From positions 69,131-133,130 of the forward strand of contig CAVXNM010000033.1 of assembly GCA_963763115.1 (NCBI GenBank): a DNA stretch of 64,000 bases, given 5' to 3'. Every line of letters begins with the position of its first letter. Position 1 is the stretch's first letter. The translations under genes were made by a program, and so were the position numbers. This stretch comes from CAVQCA01 sp963763115 (GTDB taxonomy: Bacteria > Pseudomonadota > Gammaproteobacteria > UBA9214). The notes below the pieces were generated by a model. It ran no database searches. It was not told where the DNA came from and saw only the letters and a list, made by a program, of their open reading frames with translations. This document shows, one piece after another, positions 43,177 to 53,052 of this stretch.

Positions 43177-45911
43177 CAGCGGAATTGCATCAATTATCGA
43201 TGACCGAATCCATGGCGCCGCTGGTACTGATACTGGCTGATTCAATTCGGGAGTCCCTGTGCGGCGGCAAGGCGGCCGGACTGGCCCGGGCAATGGAACT
43301 GGGCATTCCGGTGCCAGACGGTTTTGTCATCACTAATCATGCATTCCGGACATTCCTTGAACAGGAAGGTCTTGGCGCCAGAATAAATACACTGCTTGCA
43401 TCACTGCCTGGACAGGATATAGCACAACTGAGAACAGCCTCCGGTGTCATATCCGAATGGGTGGTCGCCGCCGCGCTGCCAACCGACATCCTCGTGGCCC
43501 TGCCCGGCCTGTGGGAACGCCACATGAACGCCTGCCCCGTGATCGTGAGAAGTTCAGCCGTAGGGGAGGATTCCAGGGAAGCGTCTTTTGCGGGACAACT
43601 CGATTCTTTTCTGAATATCGATACCCCCGGGGACCTCGAAGTCGCCATCAAGAGGTGCTGGGCATCCTACTGGTGCGAACGGGCGCTTGCCTACCAGGCA
43701 TCAACCGGGAAACTACTTCAGGGCATGGGGGTGCTGGTTCAATGCCAGGTCGATTCGAAGCTCGCCGGGGTACTGTTTACCACGCCACCGACAAGGCATG
43801 GCAGGATCAAAGGCACGTACATGCTGAGCGAGTTCTGTTTTGGCCAGGGCATAACACTGGTTTCCGGACAAATCAATCCCGGACGATTCCGTATATACAA
43901 ACACGACCTGAGCTGGGAAAAGCTTGCCGACCCCGAACAGACTGATAGTCCCGATCCTCCCCCGGATATGTCTTCCAGCTGGATAGCGCCGCTGGCGGAG
44001 GCCGCACTCAAGCTGGAGGAATTTCATAAACAGCCTCAGGATATCGAATGGGCGCTGGATGGTTCCGGAAAATTGTATATCGTACAGTCACGGCCAATCG
44101 TGCTGCATGCAGATTCAGCAGCCAGCACCCCCATGATCACCTGGTCGAATGCCAACGTGCGCGAGAATTTTCCTGACCCGATTACCCCGCTGCTTTATTC
44201 CGTCGCCTCCGCCGGCTATAGCAATTATTTTCGCAATCTGGGTCTGGCTCTCGGCATTTCCAAGCAACGTGTCGCCGCCATGGAAGGGCCGCTGAGAAAC
44301 ATCATCGGCGTACACGGTGCACGCATTTACTACAACCTGAGCAGCATTCATTCAGTAATTCGCATGGCGCCTTTCGGCGACTGGCTGATCAACTACTTCA
44401 ACAGTTTCGTCGGTGCAACAGAGACACCCCCGCCCTCCCCTGGCGACCGGAGATTCCATGACCAGGACCGTCCCCGTTGGCTGCAGTTTCTCGAAATCCT
44501 GCGCATAGCGGCAAAAATCACCTGGAATTTCATGTTCCTCGGGCGTCGTGTCGCAAGATTCGAGGCCCGGGCCGACCGGTTTGCCGCCGCCACAAGGCCC
44601 GCCGTGCTGGACTCCCTGGGGGTAATCGAACTGCGCGATCTGATGCGTGGATTCATGGATATTCGGCTGCATCGATGGACAGACGCCGGTCTGGCGGATG
44701 CGGCTTCGATGATTTGTTATGGCATTCTGAATTCACTGCTGAGAAACACCTTTCCCGAGGAGAAACACGCCGCCCTGCCCAACAGCCTGCTGAAGGGTGT
44801 TACCGGGCTGGTAAGCAGTGAACCGGTATTTGGCCTTTGGGAGCTGTCACGGTTGATTCTGCGCGACGGGGACCTCCATTTGCTGTTCACCAGCCGGCCG
44901 GCGGAGGCAATACTCGAGGCTCTCCAGAGCCCGGAAGCCGGCGAGCATCTGGACGAATTCTCGACCGCCTTCGATCAGTACCTGGAGAAGTGGGGTTTCC
45001 GCTGCTCCGGGGAATTGATGCTCACCGTCCCAAGCTTCCAGGAAAATCCCGCCGGACTGATCAATATTCTGAAGACATACCTGGATGTAAGGGGCGAGTC
45101 CCCTGTCGAGGTGTTGCAGCGACAGAAGGATGTCAGGGAACAACAGACACGCGAAGCGCTCGCGCACATTGCGGACATCCGCAGCTATGGCCCATTGCAG
45201 CGGTTTGCACGCACCGTTCTGATAAAGCTTTTTCTCATCTGGACTCAGGGTGCAATCAGCATGCGGGAAAGAGCCCGGCTGAAGCAGGCGCTGCTCTACA
45301 GCCGACTGCGCCGCCTTGCACTGTCCATGGGCGAGCGTCTTGCCGGTAGTCGACTGCTCGCGCATGCCGACGATATCTTCTTTCTGACTTACCAGGAGAT
45401 CGATGAACTGGCCTCCAGTCGTGCGATGTTCTCGCACAGCACCGCCGGACTTGTCAGACTGCGCCGTGATGAACACGAGCGTCTCGGAGCAATGGACCCG
45501 CCGGACAGTTTCGTCATGGAGGAGGGCGCCTACCTGGACGAAGGAGACTATGCGGTGCAGCCGGACTCCGCCAGCGAAACCACTGAAGGCATACCTCTCG
45601 AGGGGACAACCGCATGCGCCGGAATGGTACAGGGACGCGCAACGGTATTACGCGATGTGTCGGAATCCGGCCAACTCAATGCCGGTGACATACTGATCAC
45701 AACCCAGACCGACCCGGGGTGGGGACACGTTTTTTTCCTGATCAGTGGGCTGATCATTGAACGCGGCGGAATGCTGTCCCATGGCGCGATACTGGCGCGG
45801 GAGTTCGGCATACCGGCTGTTGTCGGGGTACGCAATGCAACGCAGCGGATCCCGCAACACGCAACCGTATTTCTGGACGGTGATCGGGGTCGGGTACATG
45901 TGCTGGAGTAA
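43173..45911 (+). CDS. PEP-synthase/rifampicin-phosphotransferase-like dikinase
   Basis: A 912-residue protein with an N-terminal ATP-grasp domain (CGGKAAGLARAMELGIPVPD; VIVRSSAVGEDSREASFAGQ; ending DIEWALDGSGKLYIVQSRP at ~310), a long middle domain of ~450 residues, and a C-terminal phosphohistidine domain with ERGGMLSHGAILAREFGIP. It lacks the PEP-binding TIM barrel of PEP synthase. That order matches rifampicin phosphotransferase, in which ATP phosphorylates the histidine and the middle domain binds the acceptor. In this cluster a lipid or alcohol acceptor is a reasonable inference. ATGA overlap with the gene before. Confidence 0.85.
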   Translation: MTAELHQLSMTESMAPLVLILADSIRESLCGGKAAGLARAMELGIPVPDGFVITNHAFRTFLEQEGLGARINTLLASLPGQDIAQLRTASGVISEWVVAAALPTDILVALPGLWERHMNACPVIVRSSAVGEDSREASFAGQLDSFLNIDTPGDLEVAIKRCWASYWCERALAYQASTGKLLQGMGVLVQCQVDSKLAGVLFTTPPTRHGRIKGTYMLSEFCFGQGITLVSGQINPGRFRIYKHDLSWEKLADPEQTDSPDPPPDMSSSWIAPLAEAALKLEEFHKQPQDIEWALDGSGKLYIVQSRPIVLHADSAASTPMITWSNANVRENFPDPITPLLYSVASAGYSNYFRNLGLALGISKQRVAAMEGPLRNIIGVHGARIYYNLSSIHSVIRMAPFGDWLINYFNSFVGATETPPPSPGDRRFHDQDRPRWLQFLEILRIAAKITWNFMFLGRRVARFEARADRFAAATRPAVLDSLGVIELRDLMRGFMDIRLHRWTDAGLADAASMICYGILNSLLRNTFPEEKHAALPNSLLKGVTGLVSSEPVFGLWELSRLILRDGDLHLLFTSRPAEAILEALQSPEAGEHLDEFSTAFDQYLEKWGFRCSGELMLTVPSFQENPAGLINILKTYLDVRGESPVEVLQRQKDVREQQTREALAHIADIRSYGPLQRFARTVLIKLFLIWTQGAISMRERARLKQALLYSRLRRLALSMGERLAGSRLLAHADDIFFLTYQEIDELASSRAMFSHSTAGLVRLRRDEHERLGAMDPPDSFVMEEGAYLDEGDYAVQPDSASETTEGIPLEGTTACAGMVQGRATVLRDVSESGQLNAGDILITTQTDPGWGHVFFLISGLIIERGGMLSHGAILAREFGIPAVVGVRNATQRIPQHATVFLDGDRGRVHVLE

Positions 45912-46725
45912 AGCGCTGGGCAGTTATCTCCACAGCCGTTTTCCGGCCAACCGGTTTGCCCCGTTGGCCGTATTTATTGCCGCCGCCGGACTCGCATCAT
46001 CACCGCCCGCACAACTGTGGGAGTGGATACTTGCTGCGGCGATGGCGCTTCCACTGATATTGCAATTCCGCCTCTGGGATGATATCGCCGACCGCGAGCA
46101 TGATCGAGAAACTCATCCCGGGCGTGTATTGAGTCATACCCGCGATTTGAAACCGTTCCTGGTTACGGCTGTTGCCCTGTTTGTTATGAACGGTTTCCTA
46201 CTTCAAGGGATTCATGTCCAGAATCACACACTCACCGGTTACCTTTTATTATGCGCATGCCTGCTTGCCTGGTACTGGTTACGTCCGCATGCACTGCACG
46301 CAAGCCTGCTGAACAGCCATCTGGTTCTGCTCAAGTATCCGGTGATTGCCTGGCTTGTAGGCGTCCCTGCGGCAGATACTCATGTCGCCTTGTTATTGTC
46401 TTGCCTGCTCTCCGTGTATCTGATATTCATCATCTTCGAGATACTCGATGACGACAGCCTGCAGGAACTACCCGGTGCGATCTTCAGCCTTGGAGCGAGC
46501 CTGGCGCTTCTGGTATGTGTATGGATCTGCATTGTCCTGCAGAGCAGGCCACATACCGGTCCACTGCCCTGGGCAGTCTGGAGCGGCATCGTGACCGGCA
46601 CCCTGATACTGGGATTATCCGGCATATCCACACTGAAACACCGGACTGTGTCCCGCAACAGACGCGGCTTTTTCATCGTAGGTCTGCTGGCCTATCTTGC
46701 AGTCGCGGTTGAGAAAAGCATATGA
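45898..46725 (+). CDS. UbiA-superfamily membrane prenyltransferase-like protein
   Basis: A 275-residue polytopic membrane protein (about eight spans). The first aspartate motif of UbiA enzymes is visible as RLWDDIADREHDRETHPGRV near residues 56-75, the loop that binds a diphosphate through magnesium. A weaker second motif is EILDDDS near 181. UbiA members move prenyl chains onto quinone, haem or, in archaeal DGGGP synthase, onto a glycerol phosphate. ATG 45898 is 14 bases inside the previous gene; upstream codons lie within that gene. Confidence 0.72.
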   Translation: MCWSKALGSYLHSRFPANRFAPLAVFIAAAGLASSPPAQLWEWILAAAMALPLILQFRLWDDIADREHDRETHPGRVLSHTRDLKPFLVTAVALFVMNGFLLQGIHVQNHTLTGYLLLCACLLAWYWLRPHALHASLLNSHLVLLKYPVIAWLVGVPAADTHVALLLSCLLSVYLIFIIFEILDDDSLQELPGAIFSLGASLALLVCVWICIVLQSRPHTGPLPWAVWSGIVTGTLILGLSGISTLKHRTVSRNRRGFFIVGLLAYLAVAVEKSI

Positions 46726-47681
46726 ATCGGACACAGGACCTTCCCGATAAAGCAATGCTGGAAGAGATCAGCTGCTATCTTTGCGGCTCCCGGGAATACA
46801 GCCATTTCACCGAGGCATGGGATGACCTCACTGGCAAACCGGGCACCTTCCACTTTGTACGCTGCAAGCGATGCGGAATGGTCTATCAGAACCCGCGAAT
46901 CAAACAGGAGTTTATTGGCGATTATTATGACGATGAGTATATAGCACACCGGAAAAAGAAGAACTGGGGCATGATGACACCCCTTTATAACCGGGCAATG
47001 GACAGGCATGACCGGCAGAAGGCAAAGCTGGTGGCGCGCTACACATCACTCACCTCTTCCAGCAAGGTACTGGACATCGGCTGCGGTGCCGGCACCTTTC
47101 TGCTCAAGATGCATGCCCTGCATGGCGCGGGAATCACCGGAGTGGATTTCAAGGATTTGTCGGCACTGCCGGGATTTGATCTGATCGATTTTCATCACGG
47201 ACCCATTGGTGATCGGGTCTTCCCCGCGGACAGTTTCGATCTCGTTACGATGTGGCATTTCCTGGAGCACGACTATGCACCGGTACAAACACTTGAAAAG
47301 GTCAACCAGTGTGTCAAGGCCGATGGAATTGTTGTCATCGAGGTCCCGCGTCTTGACAGTCTGACATTCAAACTCTACCGGGAGCGCTGGCCGGGGCTGC
47401 AGGCACCACAACATACCGTGCTATTTGATAAACGATCCTTGCTCGAAACAGTACAAAAGGCGGGTTTTGTGGTTCAGGATTACCTCCCCTACGGTGCATT
47501 CCCTGCCTATTTCTACCTTTTCAGCGGTCTGGCATTCAAGATACTCAGAGGAAAAGGGCTCAACCTGTCCAGTGCGGTATATCCCTATTTCGCCGGACAA
47601 CTGCTGGCGCTGCCAATCCTGATATTCGAGAAACAACTTAATCTTGCCATGCAAACCGTGATTTGCAGGAAGTCACCATGA
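46722..47681 (+). CDS. Class I SAM-dependent methyltransferase with N-terminal zinc ribbon
   Basis: A 319-residue protein. An N-terminal CYLCGS...CKRCGMVY four-cysteine ribbon (residues ~18-50) precedes the Rossmann methyltransferase core, with motif I VLDIGCGAGTFLLKM at ~109-123 and MWHFLEHDYAP later. This architecture is common in gene clusters for surface sugars and lipids. Target unknown. Starts in the ATGA overlap with the UbiA-like gene and overlaps the PlsC gene the same way. Confidence 0.85.
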   Translation: MNRTQDLPDKAMLEEISCYLCGSREYSHFTEAWDDLTGKPGTFHFVRCKRCGMVYQNPRIKQEFIGDYYDDEYIAHRKKKNWGMMTPLYNRAMDRHDRQKAKLVARYTSLTSSSKVLDIGCGAGTFLLKMHALHGAGITGVDFKDLSALPGFDLIDFHHGPIGDRVFPADSFDLVTMWHFLEHDYAPVQTLEKVNQCVKADGIVVIEVPRLDSLTFKLYRERWPGLQAPQHTVLFDKRSLLETVQKAGFVVQDYLPYGAFPAYFYLFSGLAFKILRGKGLNLSSAVYPYFAGQLLALPILIFEKQLNLAMQTVICRKSP

Positions 47682-48487
47682 GCAGATTATCCGATCAATC
47701 GGCCAACACGGACATGAATGGCGCATTTTTATCCTTCAGCGAGGGGCGCAGTCTGGCGTTTAAATTCAGGATCCTGCTGAAGGTGCTCGTATCAGCAACC
47801 ACCCTGACCCTCTGGTCCCTGATCATGCTGGCAGTTGCCATTCCCACACTGTTCAGGGCCAGAAGGATCTACAATGAATACCTGGGCAAATGGCTGACCA
47901 GGTTCATACTCTGGCAATGGGGCATCAGGGTGGTTGTTCACCGAAAGGGGGAACTGCCGCGGGGACAAGTCATCTACATTTCCAATCACACCTCGACGAT
48001 CGATATATTTTCGGTTATCTCCCTGGGTCTTGTCCGGTGCCGCTATTTCCTCTACGGCCGTATGCGTCGCGTCGTCCCGCTCGGGATTATTGCCACGATC
48101 ATGGGTACATTTTTCACCTGCCCGCAAACGGAACCCGGGAAGCGAGTTCGGGTTTTCAAAAATGCCGACAACACATTGCGCAGAACAGGTGAATCGGTCT
48201 ATCTCAGTCCGGAAGGTATGCGTGTCACCACCGGTGATATCGGTCATTTCAACAAGGGCGCCTTCCACCTGGCGACCAGTCTCAAGGCCCCAATCGTTCC
48301 CTTTTATATCCATATCCCCGCTCATGTTAACCCCGGCAGCGGGATCGATGCGGAACCGGGGACAATTCATATCTTTTTCGAGGACCCGATACGTACAGAC
48401 GACTGGAAACTGGAAGATCTGATTGAGAACAAGGAAATGGTAAGGAATCTGTTTCTTGCCTGTCACCGGAAGTACGGCGCCTCATAG
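47678..48487 (+). CDS. PlsC-family 1-acyl-glycerophosphate acyltransferase
   Basis: A 269-residue membrane acyltransferase. Catalytic motif I is NHTSTIDIF (NHX4D) and motif III is LSPEGMR, with an N-terminal membrane span (TLTLWSLIMLAVAIPTLF). These enzymes acylate lysophosphatidate at sn-2. Inside this cluster it may acylate an unusual glycerol lipid. Start chosen at the ATGA overlap (47678); the upstream codons lie in the methyltransferase gene. Confidence 0.9.
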   Translation: MSRLSDQSANTDMNGAFLSFSEGRSLAFKFRILLKVLVSATTLTLWSLIMLAVAIPTLFRARRIYNEYLGKWLTRFILWQWGIRVVVHRKGELPRGQVIYISNHTSTIDIFSVISLGLVRCRYFLYGRMRRVVPLGIIATIMGTFFTCPQTEPGKRVRVFKNADNTLRRTGESVYLSPEGMRVTTGDIGHFNKGAFHLATSLKAPIVPFYIHIPAHVNPGSGIDAEPGTIHIFFEDPIRTDDWKLEDLIENKEMVRNLFLACHRKYGAS

Positions 48488-48518
48488 TCAACCCGCAAGG
48501 GAACACGGAAGGGTACGC

Positions 48519-50273
48519 ATGCCAATCAACTCAGTGACCGAATTGATCCGCAACAGGTCTGAAACCAGCGGTGCTACCCGGGCTTATACCTTCCTTCAGA
48601 ACGGTGAAACCGAAGCCGCGCAGTTAAGCTATGCAGACGTCGATCTTGGAAGCCGGATCGTCGCGGCTGCCCTGCAGGAAATCGCGTCAATCGGTGACCG
48701 GGTATTGCTGATGTACTCACCCGGCCTGGATTTCATTACCGGTTTTCTCGGATGCCTGTACGCCGGTGCAGTCGCAGTACCTGCCTATGCGCCGAATCCT
48801 GCGCGTCCGGAGCGGTATATGCCGCGCCTGTCGGCGATTGCTGCGAGTGCGGATGCCAGAATCATCCTCACAACCGGCGATCAGGGGCGCAGACTCCCCC
48901 CGCTGATGCGTGGCCTGAAACCGCTCGAGCTGGCCTCAATCGTGGAAACCGACCGCCTTGAACAGTCGCTTGCGGAAATCTGGAATCCTGCAGCCGCGGA
49001 TTCGGACACGCTGGCATTGCTGCAATACACATCCGGCTCGACTTCAGAACCCAAGGGCGTGATGGTCAGTCATGGAAATATCCTGCACAACCTGAAATTC
49101 ATCCACGAAAGGGAAGCAAATGACGTGAACAGCGTCAGTGTTTCCTGGTTACCTTCCTTTCACGACATGGGACTGCTGGAAGGCATTCTCTCCCCTGCCT
49201 ATGGCGGCTACCCGCTGTATCTGATGTCACCACTGGCATTCGTGCAACGCCCCGTTCGATGGTTGGAGGCGATTTCCAGATACCATGCAAGCAATAGCGG
49301 AGGACCCGACTTTGCCTATGAATTCTGCACCCGGTCCATCAGCGATGAACAGCGTGAGGCTCTCGACCTGAGCAGCTGGCGTGTTGCCTACAATGGATCC
49401 GAACCGGTACACATGGAAACCATGAAGCAATTCAGCAAGGTATTCGGACCGTACGGCTTCCGGTTCGCCGCATTCTGTCCGGTATACGGGCTTGCAGAAT
49501 CGACCGCCCTTGCAACGGCAACACAATGCGGCACCGGACCGACCGGGATTGCTGTCGACGATTCCCAAAGGCGCGCTGTCGCCTGCGGTAAATCAGACAA
49601 GGATTCGCTGATAGTGGTGGTCGATCCTGACTCCCGCCTCCAGTGCAGCTCCGGTGAAGAAGGTGAAATCTGGCTGGCAGGTCCAAGTGTCGCAATGGGT
49701 TACTGGAACGATACGGAGCAATCAAACAGGATCTTCAATGCCTTTCTGGCCGACACCGGTCAAGGGCCGTTCCTGCGTAGCGGTGATCTCGGATATTTGA
49801 TCGGTAATGAGCTGTTCATTACCGGACGCATCAAGGACCTGATCATATTGAGGGGACGCAAACTCTTCCCTCAGGATATCGAGTACAGCGCCGCACATGC
49901 TCATCCGCTGGTCCGGAAACACGGGGTAGCCGCCTTCTCCATCAAGGATGGCCATACAGAACAACTGGTTGTACTTGCCGAACTGGATCTGCGCCAGCTC
50001 AAAAAGACGGCAGCCGGTAATACTGCCCTATCGAACGGAGCACCGCCCGATTTTCGGCGTATCGCACTTGATCTTGTGGACATCATCTCCAGGGAACATG
50101 AGGCACGGGTTTCCACTGTACTTCTGCTGCCTCCGGGCCAGATAGACAAGACCAGTAGCGGGAAAATCCAGCGGCACACGTGTCGGGGACGCTTTCTGGA
50201 AGAAAGTATCGACTTCATGTTCCGCTGGGATACTGCAGACAGTCTGCAGCCGGCGGGAAGCCGTACCGCCTGA
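48519..50273 (+). CDS. Fatty acyl-AMP ligase (FAAL)
   Basis: A 584-residue adenylate-forming enzyme. The P-loop-like motif is LQYTSGSTSEPKGVMVSHGN, with WLPSFHDMGL, PVYGLAESTALAT, FLRSGDLGYL and the C-terminal KTSSGKIQR lysine. Overall form, including PDFAYEF, is that of FAALs, which make acyl-adenylates and load them on a carrier protein rather than on CoA. The next gene begins with an acyl carrier domain, the obvious acceptor. GGAAGGG precedes ATG 48519; stop and next start share TGATG. Confidence 0.92.
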   Translation: MPINSVTELIRNRSETSGATRAYTFLQNGETEAAQLSYADVDLGSRIVAAALQEIASIGDRVLLMYSPGLDFITGFLGCLYAGAVAVPAYAPNPARPERYMPRLSAIAASADARIILTTGDQGRRLPPLMRGLKPLELASIVETDRLEQSLAEIWNPAAADSDTLALLQYTSGSTSEPKGVMVSHGNILHNLKFIHEREANDVNSVSVSWLPSFHDMGLLEGILSPAYGGYPLYLMSPLAFVQRPVRWLEAISRYHASNSGGPDFAYEFCTRSISDEQREALDLSSWRVAYNGSEPVHMETMKQFSKVFGPYGFRFAAFCPVYGLAESTALATATQCGTGPTGIAVDDSQRRAVACGKSDKDSLIVVVDPDSRLQCSSGEEGEIWLAGPSVAMGYWNDTEQSNRIFNAFLADTGQGPFLRSGDLGYLIGNELFITGRIKDLIILRGRKLFPQDIEYSAAHAHPLVRKHGVAAFSIKDGHTEQLVVLAELDLRQLKKTAAGNTALSNGAPPDFRRIALDLVDIISREHEARVSTVLLLPPGQIDKTSSGKIQRHTCRGRFLEESIDFMFRWDTADSLQPAGSRTA

Positions 50274-52987
50274 TGCCAACGGCGATGTGGATTCCGGTCC
50301 AGAATCGACTCGACGCGCCCGCGCAGATAGAATCATGGCTAATCGGCCTGATTGCGCAATCTCTCGACGTACACACCTCACAACTGGACGCCAACGAGCA
50401 CCTGTCATGCTACGGTCTGGACTCGATCTCCACGGTCTCCATAACGACCGCAATCTCCGACATGACAGGTCTGGCTATTCCGGAAAACACACTATTTGAA
50501 TACCCGACCATTTCACAGCTCGCAGGCCACATCAGGGCACTAACGGCTCATCCAGGAGATGCTGCCCGTCCTCCCGACGCTGGTACCGATCCCCGCAACC
50601 TCATGCTGCAGGACAGCATACTCCCTGCGGATATTTTGCCTCCGGCAGGTGCAGTCACCGCCGTCCCAGCAGCGATCCTGCTGACAGGGGCTACCGGTTT
50701 CCTCGGCATTCACCTTCTGGATGTCCTGTTGAGAAATACTCAAGCACACATCTATTGCCTGATCCGCAAGCCAGAGGACGGCAATCCGTACGAGCGACTG
50801 ATAACCACATTGTCGGAATACGATCTCGATACCCGGGAGCTGGAACCTCGCGTAACAGTTCTCGACGGGGATATATGCAAACCGCTGCTTGGCCTTCCTC
50901 AAGAAACCTTCCGGCAGCTTGGGGAAACTATTGATGCCGTTTATCACAGCGCCGCCGATGTCAACTGGGGGCTGGATTACGCCAGCCTGCGCAGAACCAA
51001 TGTCCTGCCGGTTATTGATTTGCTGCGACTGTGCTGTTTGCGGAAGAAGAAGTATTTCGTATTTGTCTCTTCGATCAGTGTCTGCTATGCCTACCGGGGT
51101 CCAGAGACTGTTGCCGAAAGCGACCCGGCACTCTCACTGCTTGATGGCATCCATCTCGGTTATGCCCGGAGCAAGGTCATCGCCGAGGCACTGTGTGAAC
51201 AGGCGCTTGCCAGAGGCCTTCCAGTCATCATACACAGACCCTCCCTGATCCTCGGCAACAGCATAACCGGCTATTCCAACAATGACGATCTGGTATCCCG
51301 CATGATCAAGGGGTGTATCGCGATGGGTTGCGCACCTGATCTTGACTGGCCGGTCGATGCCTGCCCTGCTAATGAGGTTGCCGACGCAATCTGCAGGCTC
51401 ACGCCATATGGTGATAATCCGCTGCCCGTGACTCATCTGCTTCATCCGCAGCCGAGATACTGGCGTGAACTCGTATTGTGGATGAATATCTATGGATACC
51501 GAATCGAGTTGCTTCCCTATGCACAGTGGGTTGATCGCCTGCGTGAGGAAAGTGATTCAACCGATCACCCGCTTTATCCCCTGCGTCCGTTTTTTATACG
51601 TCGCCTTCCCGAGGCGGATGGCCTTGCATTACCGGAGATCTACGAAGAACACCGGCGCACCAGGGTCGTCGCGACAGACACTGACGCCGCACTTGCATCC
51701 CTGTCACTGGCTTACACCCCCCTGGATTCAGCGCTTCTGGGACGTTACTTCGAGGTCTTTACTGAAACAGGATTCCTCCCGAGGACGGCCGGCAATCCCG
51801 GCAGGGCTGTCCGCGATGTCTCCACTGTACTGGATGAGCATTTCTTCAGGGAACTGGCGCGCAGTTCATTCCGGAATCCCGGAATCCGGTCTGTCGGCAT
51901 CGAACGACTGGCAACACCCGTAGACAGCAGCATCATCACCGACCTGGCATCATGGAAGTTTGGAAAACCATCGGGCCTGTTTCGCTACCGGTTAACAGAC
52001 GAGGCTGCACATGCGCACGAGGTTTTCATCAAGGTCAAACCCGATGACAAGGCAGTGCTGGATGTTGCGGCAACGGTTGCCGAGTTATCTGTGAAGGGCC
52101 TGGGCACACTCTTTACCACCTTCAAACGACAAACCGGTTTGACCGGCTGTCACAAGCGCGAACTGGCTGTCTACCGGCAGAATGACCCGCGTTTTATACG
52201 CCATACACCCCGTCCCTGCCTGCTGATCGATAATGATGCTGACCAGCGGTGGATCATTGCACTGGAAACCATAGAATACCCGGTTTTCATGGATACCCGT
52301 GCAATAGCTCCCCGCTGGTCGTCGAGAAACATCCTCGGCTGTATCGATGGCATAGCCGAATTGCACGGTATATGGCTGGGTCGTGAAAGCGATCTGACAA
52401 GCCAGAATCCGCTCTACGATGCCCTGACCGTGAATGATATGGATAACGCCAAACCCCTGTGGTTTGCACTGGCGCGGCAGGCAGACAGTTTCATGACAAC
52501 AGCAACAGGTGAATCGCTGGAGGGCGTGCGCAACACACTTGTTGACTCAATTGACAAATGGTGGCGTGAAATCGAGTGCCTTGACAGGACCCTGATACAT
52601 AATGATTTCAACCCGCGAAACATTGCTATTGTAGGCCGGCTGGGAGATCCGACCCTGTGCGCCTTTGACTGGGAGCTGGCAACACCTGGAATACCACAGC
52701 GTGATCTCGCAGAATTCCTCTGCTTCGTCTTACCACCCGATCACGAGAAGTCGGAGTCCATGCACTACATCGAACACCATCGCCAGATGCTGGAGCGGGC
52801 GTCGGGATCCGCAATCGAACCTGATACCTGGCTATACGGGTTCCAGCTCGCCCTGTTTGATCTGGCAATCAACCGGATCCCGATGTATACGCTTGTTCAC
52901 AGAATCAGGCCCCAGTGTTTTCTTCAGCGCATGACACAAACATGGCATGCGCTGTTCAAGGCGTACTGCGATAGTACTTGTCTTTAG
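50273..52987 (+). CDS. Acyl carrier protein - thioester reductase - APH-like kinase fusion
   Basis: A 904-residue three-part protein. Residues ~15-92 are a carrier domain with the phosphopantetheine serine S51 in CYGLDSIS. Residues ~130-490 are a thioester reductase of the extended short-chain dehydrogenase type, with NAD(P)-binding GATGFLG at 139-145 and a later GYARSK (YXXXK). The C-terminal ~330 residues look like an aminoglycoside-phosphotransferase-fold kinase: HNDFNPRN at 776-783 and D799 in AFDWELATPG. The first two domains should reduce an FAAL-loaded acyl chain to aldehyde or alcohol; the kinase could phosphorylate that product. Start is the ATG sharing TGATG with the FAAL stop. Confidence 0.85.
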   Translation: MPTAMWIPVQNRLDAPAQIESWLIGLIAQSLDVHTSQLDANEHLSCYGLDSISTVSITTAISDMTGLAIPENTLFEYPTISQLAGHIRALTAHPGDAARPPDAGTDPRNLMLQDSILPADILPPAGAVTAVPAAILLTGATGFLGIHLLDVLLRNTQAHIYCLIRKPEDGNPYERLITTLSEYDLDTRELEPRVTVLDGDICKPLLGLPQETFRQLGETIDAVYHSAADVNWGLDYASLRRTNVLPVIDLLRLCCLRKKKYFVFVSSISVCYAYRGPETVAESDPALSLLDGIHLGYARSKVIAEALCEQALARGLPVIIHRPSLILGNSITGYSNNDDLVSRMIKGCIAMGCAPDLDWPVDACPANEVADAICRLTPYGDNPLPVTHLLHPQPRYWRELVLWMNIYGYRIELLPYAQWVDRLREESDSTDHPLYPLRPFFIRRLPEADGLALPEIYEEHRRTRVVATDTDAALASLSLAYTPLDSALLGRYFEVFTETGFLPRTAGNPGRAVRDVSTVLDEHFFRELARSSFRNPGIRSVGIERLATPVDSSIITDLASWKFGKPSGLFRYRLTDEAAHAHEVFIKVKPDDKAVLDVAATVAELSVKGLGTLFTTFKRQTGLTGCHKRELAVYRQNDPRFIRHTPRPCLLIDNDADQRWIIALETIEYPVFMDTRAIAPRWSSRNILGCIDGIAELHGIWLGRESDLTSQNPLYDALTVNDMDNAKPLWFALARQADSFMTTATGESLEGVRNTLVDSIDKWWREIECLDRTLIHNDFNPRNIAIVGRLGDPTLCAFDWELATPGIPQRDLAEFLCFVLPPDHEKSESMHYIEHHRQMLERASGSAIEPDTWLYGFQLALFDLAINRIPMYTLVHRIRPQCFLQRMTQTWHALFKAYCDSTCL

Positions 52988-53052
52988 ATTATTACACGCT
53001 CATAAGCCGCACACTCCACATACGCATCAGACAGAAATACCCGCATCAGCGA

